The notes beneath the pieces are model-generated. The model was not told where the DNA came from, searched no databases, and worked only from the letters and a program-made list of their open reading frames with translations. This document shows, piece by piece, positions 24,801 through 36,800 of a stretch of DNA of 64,000 bases (its first letter is position 1; every line of letters begins with the position of its first letter). Origin of the DNA: Panopea generosa (Eukaryota > Mollusca > Bivalvia > Adapedonta > Hiatellidae). The stretch is taken from the NCBI GenBank assembly GCA_029582155.1, contig CM055907.1, positions 12,246,133 to 12,310,132 of the forward strand, written 5' to 3'. Position numbers and translations under genes: made by a program.

Positions 24801-27800
24801 CTCTTTTGATAATTTTCTTTCAGATTGAGGTATAGAATAAAAATATCACTTTACAATATTTTGTAAAATATGGGAATTTATTGTACTCATATAAATTGTG
24901 CTGCAAACTATATTGGAAACTCAGCACCTATGTTGTCTCGTCCAGTATGGTTTTCACCACAAAACATACCCGTACAATATATTCCCATATTGTACAAAAC
25001 ACTGTAAAATAACCTTTAAGTATCCTAAGGTCTTCCATAATTTTTCAACATGTAAGGAGTTAAAGACAACAAAAAAAGATACAAAAAAAAACACCCTGAT
25101 CTTTAACAGAGATATTTGTTTTACAGTTTTGCAGAAAGGTCTGGTTGGGGCTGTATGATAATAGACTAGGTAGCGTGTCCGATTCCAGGGAAGAATCCAA
25201 AGTAAAGGATTTTATGGCACAGAAATATGAGCGTAAACGCTACTATGTGGCCCCCACAGATACTATGAAAGAGGAAGCGAAAAGAATGAATGAATCTGCA
25301 ATATCAAAAGCCCCAGGAACAAAGCCACTTAAATCATTACTTGGGGAGAATGCTCCACGACTACATGTAGCCAGTAATCAGGTATGGTGTAATTGTACCG
25401 TCTGTGTATACAGTCAAACATGTATAAGTGGCTGCCACGTGTCTCAAACAGCCACATTTGCTATTTCTCATTTCTATGCTTTCAGAGGAAATTAACCTGT
25501 ATTAATGGTAAGCAACAACCTGTCTTAAAAGGCCATTTTTGCTCATTCCCTTCGCTGGCTGCTTAAGACAGGTTTAACTGTATACATGTATGTTGGTCTG
25601 ACTTAGGCCGTAAGTGTAAGCAGGGCCCAGTTAGCTCAGTTGGTAGCATGCATGGATTGTGAGTTAGAATCATCGCCCGCCAACAGTCTCCGTGATCATT
25701 GATATACAATATTTCATCTTATTATCATTCATCTCTCACTGCTAATTCAAGCGGAAAAGTTATCAGTTACCCGTGGAGAGGGGTATGATTGACATCATTT
25801 TCAATAGTTTTCTATGGTATACAAACAAAAAATTGTGGTGCGAATATAACAAGTTGAAAATAAAAGATAAATTTTAGCCTATCCAGATGCAGGTTTCTTT
25901 AGTTTCTTTAGCTAGAAAATTCCCCCCTTAGAGAAATATATAAAAAAGATACAATTTTTTTTGTGACAAGGGAATTTTCAGTAAAATTGGGCAGTACAGG
26001 GGGATTGTTGGCGAATTTTGACAAAAAAATAACACATGGTCCAGGGTTCTACACAGGAAGGAATGTAAGCGCTGGGGTAAGAGTATGTAAACACCTTCAA
26101 CACATTTTCAAGCGCTGCGTAAGGCACACATTGAAATGTATTTCACTAGTAAAACTAGTATTAATCAGTTATAGTCATCATGTATAGTATGTTTCATTAT
26201 AGGTATTAAAATGAGAAAAGATATATGCAAAGAAAAATAATGATTTAGAGGAAAGTAAGCTTTTAAAAGATTTTGTTAAAGAATTCAAGCGCTAGGGGAA
26301 TATCATTTCTGATAGTCAAGTGCGCGGGTGCCCCTGTGCTTAAATGACCTGAGGAAAGTCTGTGATCAAACAAGGGCACTGTGTTATGGAGCAGTTCTAA
26401 AAATTAAGCTTGAGCCTACAGTTAAGTTAATCAATAAGGTGATACGGTGATGTGGTTTTCAATTTAGAAGAGCTATTGCTATGGCCCCGGCATCAGCATC
26501 GCCTGTAGAAACTCAGGCTAATATTTTGAGCTTAGTTTTTAAGTTTTGGTGTTTGTCTCAATCTCAGTCTTTGCATGGGTGGTGAGTTTTATCCCATAGG
26601 CGAGCTTAGTTGTCCTCTGACAAATCTTGTTAATTAAATGATAAAAATCTGTTTCGTACTTATTAGTATGCATATTTGTTCTGTTAAAAATTAATTACTT
26701 GAAATAATTCCTGAAAAAATATTTCATGGTGGTGTAATATGTGTTGTCTACTATTGTTATTGACATATTCTTCAAGGAAACAGTCTATTTTTTGCACTTT
26801 CCACAGTGATGAAAACTAAATACACTTGAGTTAACATCAGGGCTTGAAATTTCTTATAAAAACTACACGTCCTCCCTTTCCAACATTTTTTTATCGAATG
26901 CTTAAAGTCAAAGAAATATTACACTTAATTTCTTAAATCTTACTCGGAATTTTCCAGCCCTGAAACACATGACATCTAGTATTGACGGGCATATTATATG
27001 TAATGAAATGGATGGAAAGTTAATCAAGTTACCATATTTTAACTTAATCAGTGCACTAAATCAAAAATTATATTTTTCAATAATAGCAAAATGAACACAC
27101 TTAATAGAAAATGTTGAATAACATACACAGATCAAGCCAAGAAAGGTAAGTATACATTTTGGGTACAGATAGATGCTATATGCAGTATGAATGTAACACA
27201 ATTTTGCCTACGATCATCTCATTTGGGTTTAATTAGGTTGTTGAGGCTTTCCGCGAAATCAACGAAAATAAGTCCCCCATGAAAATCAATGATTTCACAG
27301 TACTTAACATGTTTAGATGGTATAAAAAGTGATTCTTTAGTTTAAACATATTTTATTCGTAATATTTACAACGTATCCATGTATATGCAATTGTAGCTGA
27401 CAAGAAATATTAGGATTGGAATGGAAGCATTGGTTCCTGTGTTAAAATTCAAGGTTGCTGTGTGCAAATTTCAAATGTATTTTTTTTAGTTGCATGAAGT
27501 GTGACTATTGATACACTTACTGGAAGGTTGCTTGTGTAAAGAGGAAATCTTGAGGTTGATTTTTGTTTCAGATTTTAGGTAGAGCTTTTGTCCAGGGCCT
27601 AAATTCATTGGCTAAAACTTGTGCTCATATTCAAATTACCATTTCAAGTACTTGTTCTTGTAATTTACAATAAACAATTTTAACAAGAAATAAACTACAC
27701 TCGGGCCCCAATATAATGCGGTTTTCGGGAACCAAAGAGTGCTACCGTGATATAAAGGTATAGATGGAACCGTGTCGTTAACATCGCAGCTATAGCTGTG

Positions 27801-30800
27801 GAAAGTCCTACATTTGGAATGAGACCTCATCTGTGTGGAACTTTCTGCCTTTCTTTCTTTCAATATTTAGTGTAATTTATCGTGAAATGATAACATTGTT
27901 TGTTTTCTGTTATCATACTTTTCAATTGTATATACAGATAATTTGGACAAAAATACCTTGTTTTGAAACAAAAACATTCTGTGTTGGTCATCTTTACATG
28001 CTTTTCGTCATGTGATCAACTCATGATTCTACCTAGAAAGCCACCTAGTGAGAATTCTATATTTAGCTCCTGATTGGCATTTGGCTATACTAACTATATA
28101 TCTGGTAAAGTGTAAACAATCTTGTTTTTGTGAAAAACATGACAATTCATGTGTGATAAACAAGATTGTTTGTCAGTGTAAATCAGTGTAGAAGCGATGA
28201 TGTGTATAACTATAAGTAGTTATAATCATGTCAGCCTAGATTATTTAGGTGTAATGGGCGCACACTTTAAAAGAGGTCACATTTCAAAACAACGTAATGT
28301 TGCAACTTAGTTTAGATTTTTCAATAAATTTATCAATTATTTTGAAGTCTTTGTTTCATGCATCTGGTTGAAAATATCGGTTTTAAATTTTGGAGCCGTA
28401 GAAAATCCTTGCTATAACGAGTTTCACGTTATATCGGACCGCATTTAATCGGGACTTGAGTGTACTAGTAAATTATCTTTAAGAATCAACTTCACTTCTT
28501 TAACTGATAATATCTGAAACCGCTTTGTTTTTACTAAAAAGAATAACCTTTACGAAGTCTTTATCACAAACATTCAAGGTAACTTCATGGAGCTTTTTAC
28601 TCATGTTACCTGCTAGTCCAGTAGTGCCTTTTGTTATGAGTGAGTTTTCATTATCATTGTTTTTATGTGACCATGGAAACAAATAGCTAAAGTTACAAAA
28701 TTTACCGTTTCCGAATCACAACTCCGAATTCATTAAAGGTAACAAAACTTTGTACACTTGTCAACCTTGTGGTCTAGTAATATCTTTTGGTTTGGTATAA
28801 GGTGTTGTTTTTTTTTTAATATATTTTGTGTTACCCTGGAAGCAAATAGCCAAAATTATCTCATAAAGTCAAGCCCAGTTAGCTCAGTCAGTAGCATGAC
28901 CTACTGTCAATCCAGGTGTCATTATTTTAAATCCCCACCTGGCCACAGTCTCCATGATGGTTGATATATGGCATTAAGTCTCATTGTCATTCATCTCTCA
29001 CTGCTGATTCAAGTGGGAAAGTTATCAGTTTCTTGAGGATTGAGGAGATGGATGTACTCAAGTACTTGTTAACCTTCCAGGATCCCAGAAAAGGGGTTTG
29101 GTTAGCTGATCATCATTCTATTAGCACCCAGTGACACAAAAATGACACTTAATATTCAAACACACCTTATAAGAGGTCAGTTATTTGACCGATACACACC
29201 TTTATCAGGCCAGTCAGTTGATTTATATGCAAGTCATACACACACACTGTATTGGGTTTATCAGCTGATCAATAATGTCCTAATTTATTTACTGACTTCT
29301 CATGCAACTTCAGTTTCAATCTGATGTTGTATGGTTTTAGTGTTGCTTTCAACAATTGTTCAGTTATATCGCGACGGTTTCTTCTTGAGACAGTATTCTG
29401 AGTGTGCCACACTGGAGTATCATGCCGCTGACACAAGGTTCAATATCCCACCCAGTCACATTATACTGACACTGGGCCGACCAGACCTAGAACTATCCTC
29501 TAAATGCTGAGTGCCATGCGAGGAAGCTCCTGGTACCATTTTGATATTTGGAATGACCATACCGGTGATCGAACCCACAACCTTTTGCAGGTGAGGCGAA
29601 CACTCTACCCCTAGACAACCGCTGTGGCATTTCAATCCGAATCTTGCCGTAGTTGGGAGTGAGTTTTAAGGGCAGTATGCCAGGACAAATTGTCAGAAAT
29701 GTAAAAGAAAAAAATGAATTATAGCAATTTTTAATCCAGCAAAACAAAACAAAAATGATATTTCATTAACTTTGCAGAGGTGAAATTGAAATGAAATCTC
29801 TTTTCTAAAAATAAATATGAACACACTGCATGATGACCTTCATCTCATTATTCAAACCCTTTTCTAAGATGAAACAAATTCAGCAACATGTACGCTTATA
29901 TGGCTGATCAAATCGAAATAAAATCAAGTGACTCATTTCATATATCATTCCTGAAACGGAAATTCTATTTTAGTCTAACCTCGGCAAGTATGCCACGTTA
30001 GGAAATATATTATTCAATGTATAATTATAGTATAGATATATTTATATATATATATCAGGCCTTCTAAAATTGCCGGTTTTTCGGTTTTTGGACCGAGTTC
30101 TGATGTTCAAAACCGGTTTTCGTTTCCAAGTTTAATAAAAAATCGGTCCAGATATTTTCAAAGTTTAATAAAAAAATTGGTCCAGATATTTTCCATCGGT
30201 CGTATAAAATCTCATAAATTGCTCTAACCATGTCATACTGACCTGTGAAATACGCCTTGCGGCAGTATCATTTGACCCAATAATCCGATTGTTTTGTCAC
30301 CTGCTGTGCGAAATGATGTCAATTTTGACTAAACCATTATTGATATTAGGGGGAGTTTATTGGAAGAGTCTATCGCTATGTAGCACGTTTCGATGCGTGA
30401 TCAGTGGCCCATAGCGTTCTGTCGGTTTATCAAAAGATTGTTTGCGTCCGTAATTTCTTTGATATACTGCTAGCCAAAGCTGGGACGGTCGGACCGAATA
30501 TTGTTTGCATCATTAAAATATTTGATAAAACGTGCAGTGTTACTTGTTTGTTTCATTTTTCTTAAAAAATAACTTTAATTATATATACAAGCTGGTTTTG
30601 GTAATTGTACGTAGTGGCTAGCTACAGCAACACGCATATCAAAAATAAAAAGTTGAATGAACCGTTAAATTGGTTTCCACGGTGATTATTTCACGCAGCT
30701 TCCGGTACTTGCGACACTTCCGGTTCTATCGAGCATTTTTAATATAATGAAAATTATTCAGTAAAGCGGAAACATAATGTCAGTCATTAAAATGTACAGA

Positions 30801-33800
30801 TTGTGATAAAGTATGTTATAAATAATACACAAATAAACTTGAAATAGTTAACTATTAATGAATAAACGGAGAAAATACATGGTGCAGCTGACATGGTGGG
30901 TGGGGTATGCATATATGTAAAAGCATATAATGATTTTTTAAAAATAAGTGTGATTCTTACGGTAGTAAAAAACCTGGACTGATTTGCATTTTGGAATTTT
31001 AGAAGGCCTGATATATATTATTTATATTTAATGGCAATATGGACTCAGTGAGTATACTTTATATAGACATGATAATATATTATATTGGAAAGAATGTTTT
31101 TTGCCATTTTTAAATATTTTAAAACTCCTGATATACTGCTACTTCTTTAAACTAATGTTGTCGCCATCAAGTCAATTTCCCATTTTTATCACACCATTTA
31201 TCAAATGACCCTTAAAATTTTCCAATCTGCTCATCTTATGGGGATGTAAATGAACCCCAACTTCATAGTGTAATGAAAACTCTTTTGTATGTAGTTGTGC
31301 AGCCTTACTGATTTTAACCATATCCGGTTAGCTCAGTTGGTAGCGCATCTGACTATCAATCCAGGGTTGTAACTTTGAATCCCTGCCCGGCCACAGTCTC
31401 TGTGATGATTGTTATACATCACCTCTTATCATCATTCATCTCTCACTGCTGATTCAAATGGGAAACGTATCATTTACTTGCAAAGATGGGTGTGTTCGAG
31501 TACTGGTTAACCTTCCAAGATCCCAGGAAAGAGTGGTTAGGTTAAATGATTGTCTTTTAACCCTCAATGGCATAAAAACAAACCAATTGGCAACTCATGT
31601 TTTATAACTACTATTATCACAGGACCTTTTAGTCCTTTGGTCTTTTAAAACAAATTTTTTTTCAGTAACCTATTGATAACACATTAATTCACCCCGTGAA
31701 TTAGTGTGTTGTTTTAAAACTAAAAAATTATCACCACCTGCTTTAAGCAAATAAAAGTTGCTGTATACATGTAGTTGTTGATTTGACCCTTTATTGTTTA
31801 TCTATTGAGTTTATGAATGAGGTTGACTTTATTTAATGCATATTTATTTATTACTAATTGATATGCCCATTGTTTACAATGAGAGTCTGCACCTTGTCCT
31901 AATCTGTACCAGTCCACAGTTACATGCCCACTGATAAGGGGGCACTTTGTACCATAATAATTCACATTTTATTGGAGATTACCCTCACTGATTGACCTAT
32001 ATAAGTCATTGTTGAGCATTGAACATTCTTTGAATATTTAGTGATTAATTTACATAATTTATTCACAACATATGTCTATATTAGGAAGAAACTGCTCAAG
32101 ATGACTTTTTCTCCAAAATTGCTACGGGAGATGTTTTTGCTCAGTCTGCTCAAGGAAATGGTTCCACTACAAATGCAATAGAGGATATATTTGCTCAAGG
32201 AAACAGTTCTACTACAAATGCTCAAGGGGATCTTTTTGCTCAAGGAAACAGTTCTACATGTACTACAACTATAACTACTACTGTAGGGAATCCTTTTGCT
32301 CAAGGAAACAGTTCTACTACAAATGCTCAAGGGGATCTTTTTGCTCAAGGAAACACTTCCACTACAAATGCTCAAGGGGATCTTTTTGCTCAAGGAAACA
32401 GTTCTACTCCAAATGCTCAAGGGGATCTTTTTGCTCAAGGAAACAGTTCCACTACAAATGCTCAAGGGGATCTTTTTGCTCAAGGAAACAGTTCTACTAC
32501 AAATGCTGTAGGGGATCTTTTTGCTCAAGGAAACAGTTCTATTACAAATGCTCATGGGGATCTTTTTGCTCAAGGAAACAGTTCTACTACAAACTTTGTA
32601 GGGGATCTTTTTGCTCAAGGAAACAGTTCTATTACAAATGCTCAGGGGAATATTTTTGCTCAAGGAAACAGTTCTACTACAAATGCTGTAGGGGATCTTT
32701 TTGCTCAAGGAAATGGCTTAACTGCAACTGTGGGAGGAGATATTTTTGCTCAACCTTCTAATGGAATTGGTAGTTCCAAAATTAACATTACAGAAAATCC
32801 CTTTTCTCAAATTGTACAAGAAGATATTGTCACCGCACCTGCTCAACAAAACAGCATGTCTCAAACAAAGCAAGAAGATTTTTTTGCAAACGTGGCCACA
32901 GAAGAGGTATTGTTTATGCCCATATATGGTATAAGCACCACATGACCTTTCAAGCTTCACCCACATCACAGCTGCCTCAAATTCCCCCCTCCCACCCCTT
33001 CTGCGCCAGTTGATATTGCTATTTGCTATTTTACATTGTTATAATGATTCTTGAATTAATGCCTATAAAAACCTGTATATATATATATCGGATTTAATTT
33101 ATACACCATCCAAAAATGTATTACCCCGGTATTCCTATTCTAAGCACAACTTTTCAAAATAAAAATATTGTTTTTACATCCCCATCTTGTACAGTAATAA
33201 AGTTTAACACTTCCAGTACATTTCCTGATCCAAATTATTGCATGAAATTGATTTAAAGGTGAATATAGGATGTCAGTAATTAAAATGTACAAATTATATA
33301 TACATGTATAGGGGTTTAATGACTTTGTTTTTCAGAACAAGTGTGATTCTTATGGTTCCAGTAAAAGAAACCCTGAACCACTGCATTTTCAAATTTTAGA
33401 ACCCTTGAAAAATATATAGAAACTAAAGCTGTCCCAAATAGCTTTGACCAAGCCCTACCACATGACTTTATATATCCTGGCTTATTAGATACATATAGTT
33501 CTTTAACATGATAATTGACTAATACACAGAGTCCTCTTGCATAAAAGATGAGATTAATAAAAGAAATCCTATTTAAAAACAACAACAACACATGTAGTCA
33601 ATAGTGGTAGAGTATCTGACCGAAGATAGGAGGGGTTGTGGGTCAAGATTAAATATCGGGCAGTCGTGTGGTCAGTTATTTTTCCAGAATGACACAGCTA
33701 CAGTGTATAAGTGATACAGAAATTAACAGTATAATGTTTATCGGTTACAAGTTATAGGTTATCAGTCACTCGTAATTGGCTGATATAAGGAGGGGGTACT

Positions 33801-36800
33801 TCACGTGATGCTCTCTAGATTACAGCTGGCTCGAGTAGAATGGTACGGTTAATCACGGCTTAACACAGAATTACCATTATAACTGTCGTTTACTTCATGT
33901 ATCATTTTATTGTATGCTCGGCTGTGAAAAGGAAGGAATAACTCTTAATTGGATGTTTTCATTCTCAGTTTTAAAATTTTTATTTTTAGCTAAAGAAAAA
34001 TAAGTTATTAAAATAAAAAAAAAGTAAACGTGAAATAAAATAAAGTGCATGGCATTTTATGGCATAAATGAATATACTTGACCTTCTGGTCAGCAATGGA
34101 AATCTCAAGAAATCGTTATAATGTTTAATTAATTATATATTGAGAATAAAAACACAAAACATATTGAAACAATTTTAAATGAAATATTTGTTAGTGTTAA
34201 ATTTATTGCCAGACTGTTAAATAAAAATGTCAGTGGAATTAATGCAATATTTGAACAAGAGAACTGATACTGTGTATGGACAAAAGGTTTGAATCTGTTT
34301 TTTACCTAAAATAGTACTGAATGATCTAATCCACATTGAATAAATTTGATTTAAGCAGATTAATATTTCAAGGCACTCTCAATGCCTGTATGAATATTAC
34401 ACAAGAAGACTGCTTTTACAATTTTTCACTCTCTATTTCATATATGATGTGTTCTTTCTTTGATTAAGGTCATTTTAATGTTGCGAAATTTAATTGACTG
34501 AATAGCAAACAGATTAAGATTTTAATTTAGAGATGCTTTTCTTGTGATGGACCAGTACAAGTGCACTTTGAAGGGTTTGTATACACATAAACTAGTCTAA
34601 TGCTTGGTTGGCTATACTTTCATTGTAAATGGAGAAAGAAGACGAAGAATATATGAAGTGTATTCAAACATTTTTATTTGTGTTTATTAAGACTGGTAGG
34701 ATCCCTTTATGTAATAGATAAAAGAGAACACTATATAGCCCTGCTCCACTCATCCCTTGCCTCCACCCCATCCACAAAATAAATATCTCTTCCACTTCAA
34801 TTTTTATCTCACCTTTTCAGAAAAAAAAAGAGACAGGTGTTTTTTTTTCGTTTGTGGTGATAGCAGTAACTTAACCCTTTACTCCATTGATACGCGTTTT
34901 CCCGCACAAATCACAGAAGGCCTTTGAAAACAGTGCAGGAAGAGTTCAGATTGCACTGTTTTCCACTCTGTCAGTTAATATAAACATAATATAAACATAA
35001 TTCACCCAATAATTCAAAAGCCTTCTATATTAGAGGTGTCTAAAGGCGTCTATATGAAGTAAAGGGTTAAATAATTTAACATTTACATTAGTGTTGTGCA
35101 CTCTTATTTCTCAGAAACTGTTTGACCAAGAGTTACTACGTTTGGTCTGTAGTTATGTAATGGGTAGATCTAATCAAAACCTTTTTCAGATGACCTTGAC
35201 TTTGATCTGTATGGGTGAATAACAATGTTTAGTTTTTGCATTTGGATCCATTTCTCAGAAACTGTTCGACCTAACGTGACCATAATTTGGTCCGTAGTTG
35301 TTTTATGGGTAATACTGATTATAACCATGCAGCATTTTCTCGGTTGATCTTGACCTCTACAGAGGTTGCATAACATTAATTTTTTGCATTTAGCTCTGTT
35401 TTTCAAAAAACTGTTTGGCTTAAGAATCTCCAGATTTTATTCATAGTTGTGTTATGGATAGTATTACTCAAAACCATGCAGCATTTTTACAGGAGACCTT
35501 GACCTCTAGGGATAAATAACCTATAAATAAGCTAATATAATAAATAGGCCTAAATAATGTTTACATTTTGTGTTTAGCTTAGTTTCTCAAAAAATATTTG
35601 GTCGAGAGCCACCAAATATAATTCAAAGTTGTGTAATGGATGCTAGTAGTAATAATTAAAACTTTCAGTAACCTTGACCTCAACCTCTACAGATAAACAA
35701 CGTTTAGTTTTTGTCTTAAGCTTCATTTCTCAAAAACTGTTTGGTCTAGATTCGCCGAATGGTTCATAGCTGTATAATGGTTAGTATTACTCAAAACTGT
35801 GTAGGCTTTTTCTTCAGATGACCTTGACCTCTACAAATAATTAAATTAACTTACAAAATGTTATGTTTTTGTGTTACCCTCCATTCTCAGAAACTGTTTA
35901 GCCTTAGTAGAGTTACCAAATTAATTCCAGGTGTTTTTCAGATGACCTTGACCTTTATGAATAATTATCTTGGTCTAAAAGTGTGTTTTTTGTGTTAAGC
36001 TCCAAATCTTTTGAACTGTTTGGCCCTAGTCACTAAATTTGGTCCATAGTTATGTTATGGGTAGTTTGCAGTATTTTTAGATGACCTCGACCTCTACAAA
36101 TAATTAACTTGGCCTACCAAATGATAAGTTCTTGAGTTAAGCATTGTTTCTTTGAAAGTGTTAACCTTTGTTTCGAAATTGTTTGCCCAAGAGTCACACA
36201 ATTTGTTTGATAGTTGTGTAATAAAAAGAACTACCCAACTTCTTCATAGCTTCACTTTGTGCTAAAGAGATATGGACGAGACATTTAATTTAGTGGAATT
36301 ACAGGCTATACCTAGATGCAGTCTCTGTCATTATGGTAGAGATTGTTTTGTTTTTTTTGTTGGTTTTTTTATGGCTTTTATTGCTATTTTCAACCCATTT
36401 CATGTTATATATGGCATATCCAGTTTTATTGGTGGAGGAAGACCTTAGAATGAATCTGAGTAGAACCACCGTCCTTCCACAAGTAATTCTGGCAAACTTT
36501 CTCACATAAAGTTTTTGGAGCTTGCGGGACTCGAACCTACTACCTTAGCGGTGACAGGTAAGTAATCTTGAGATGGCGCCTTAGACCACTCGGCAATGGA
36601 GATCTCAAGATCACTTACCTCTCACTGCTAAGGTTGTAAGGTTGAGTCACAAAACTTTATAATGTGAGAAAGTTTGCCAGTTACTTGTGGAAGGATGGTG
36701 GTTCTTCTCAGATTCGTTCTTAGGTCTGTCTCCCTCCTCACTAAAACTGGATATGCCATATATAACCTGAAATGTGTTGAAAATGGTGTTGAACCTCATA

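Larger units (their letters stand above)
22954..25126 (+). other. AGFG intron 2 and its contents
   Basis: Holds a SINE E copy (23490-23825), an inverted SINE F pair (24066-24515) and a dispersed repeat (24541-24616). Nothing recognised in 22960-23480 or 24620-25120. Confidence 0.7.
25382..32084 (+). other. AGFG intron 3 and its contents
   Basis: Family B MITE (25411-25580), SINE C copies (25622-25790, 28867-29160, 31318-31600), core-less pearl-like element (26465-26624), TIR element (27696-28464), SINE E inverted (29374-29640) and hAT-like element (30056-31010). No exon with matching phase found; nothing recognised in 26630-27690 or 31600-32084. Confidence 0.7.

Noticed and set aside
31318..31395. 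tRNA-like sequence TTAGCTCAGTTGGTAGCGC ... TTTGAATCCCTGCC
   Set aside because: Box A and B are present but the same sequence heads a multi-copy SINE with a long common body; no separate tRNA gene is supported. The same holds for the heads at 47893, 56087 and 61548.
32076..32708. 210-codon minus-strand frame and two extra plus-strand frames over AGFG exon 4
   Set aside because: All arise from the 45-bp repeat. Only the plus frame starting at 32085 matches splice phases of neighbouring AGFG exons and the family's motif style.
36299..36505. 68-codon minus frame and similar frames at 46390, 47844 and 48007 with KFARI..RTVVLLRF or related strings
   Set aside because: All come from the SINE D body.
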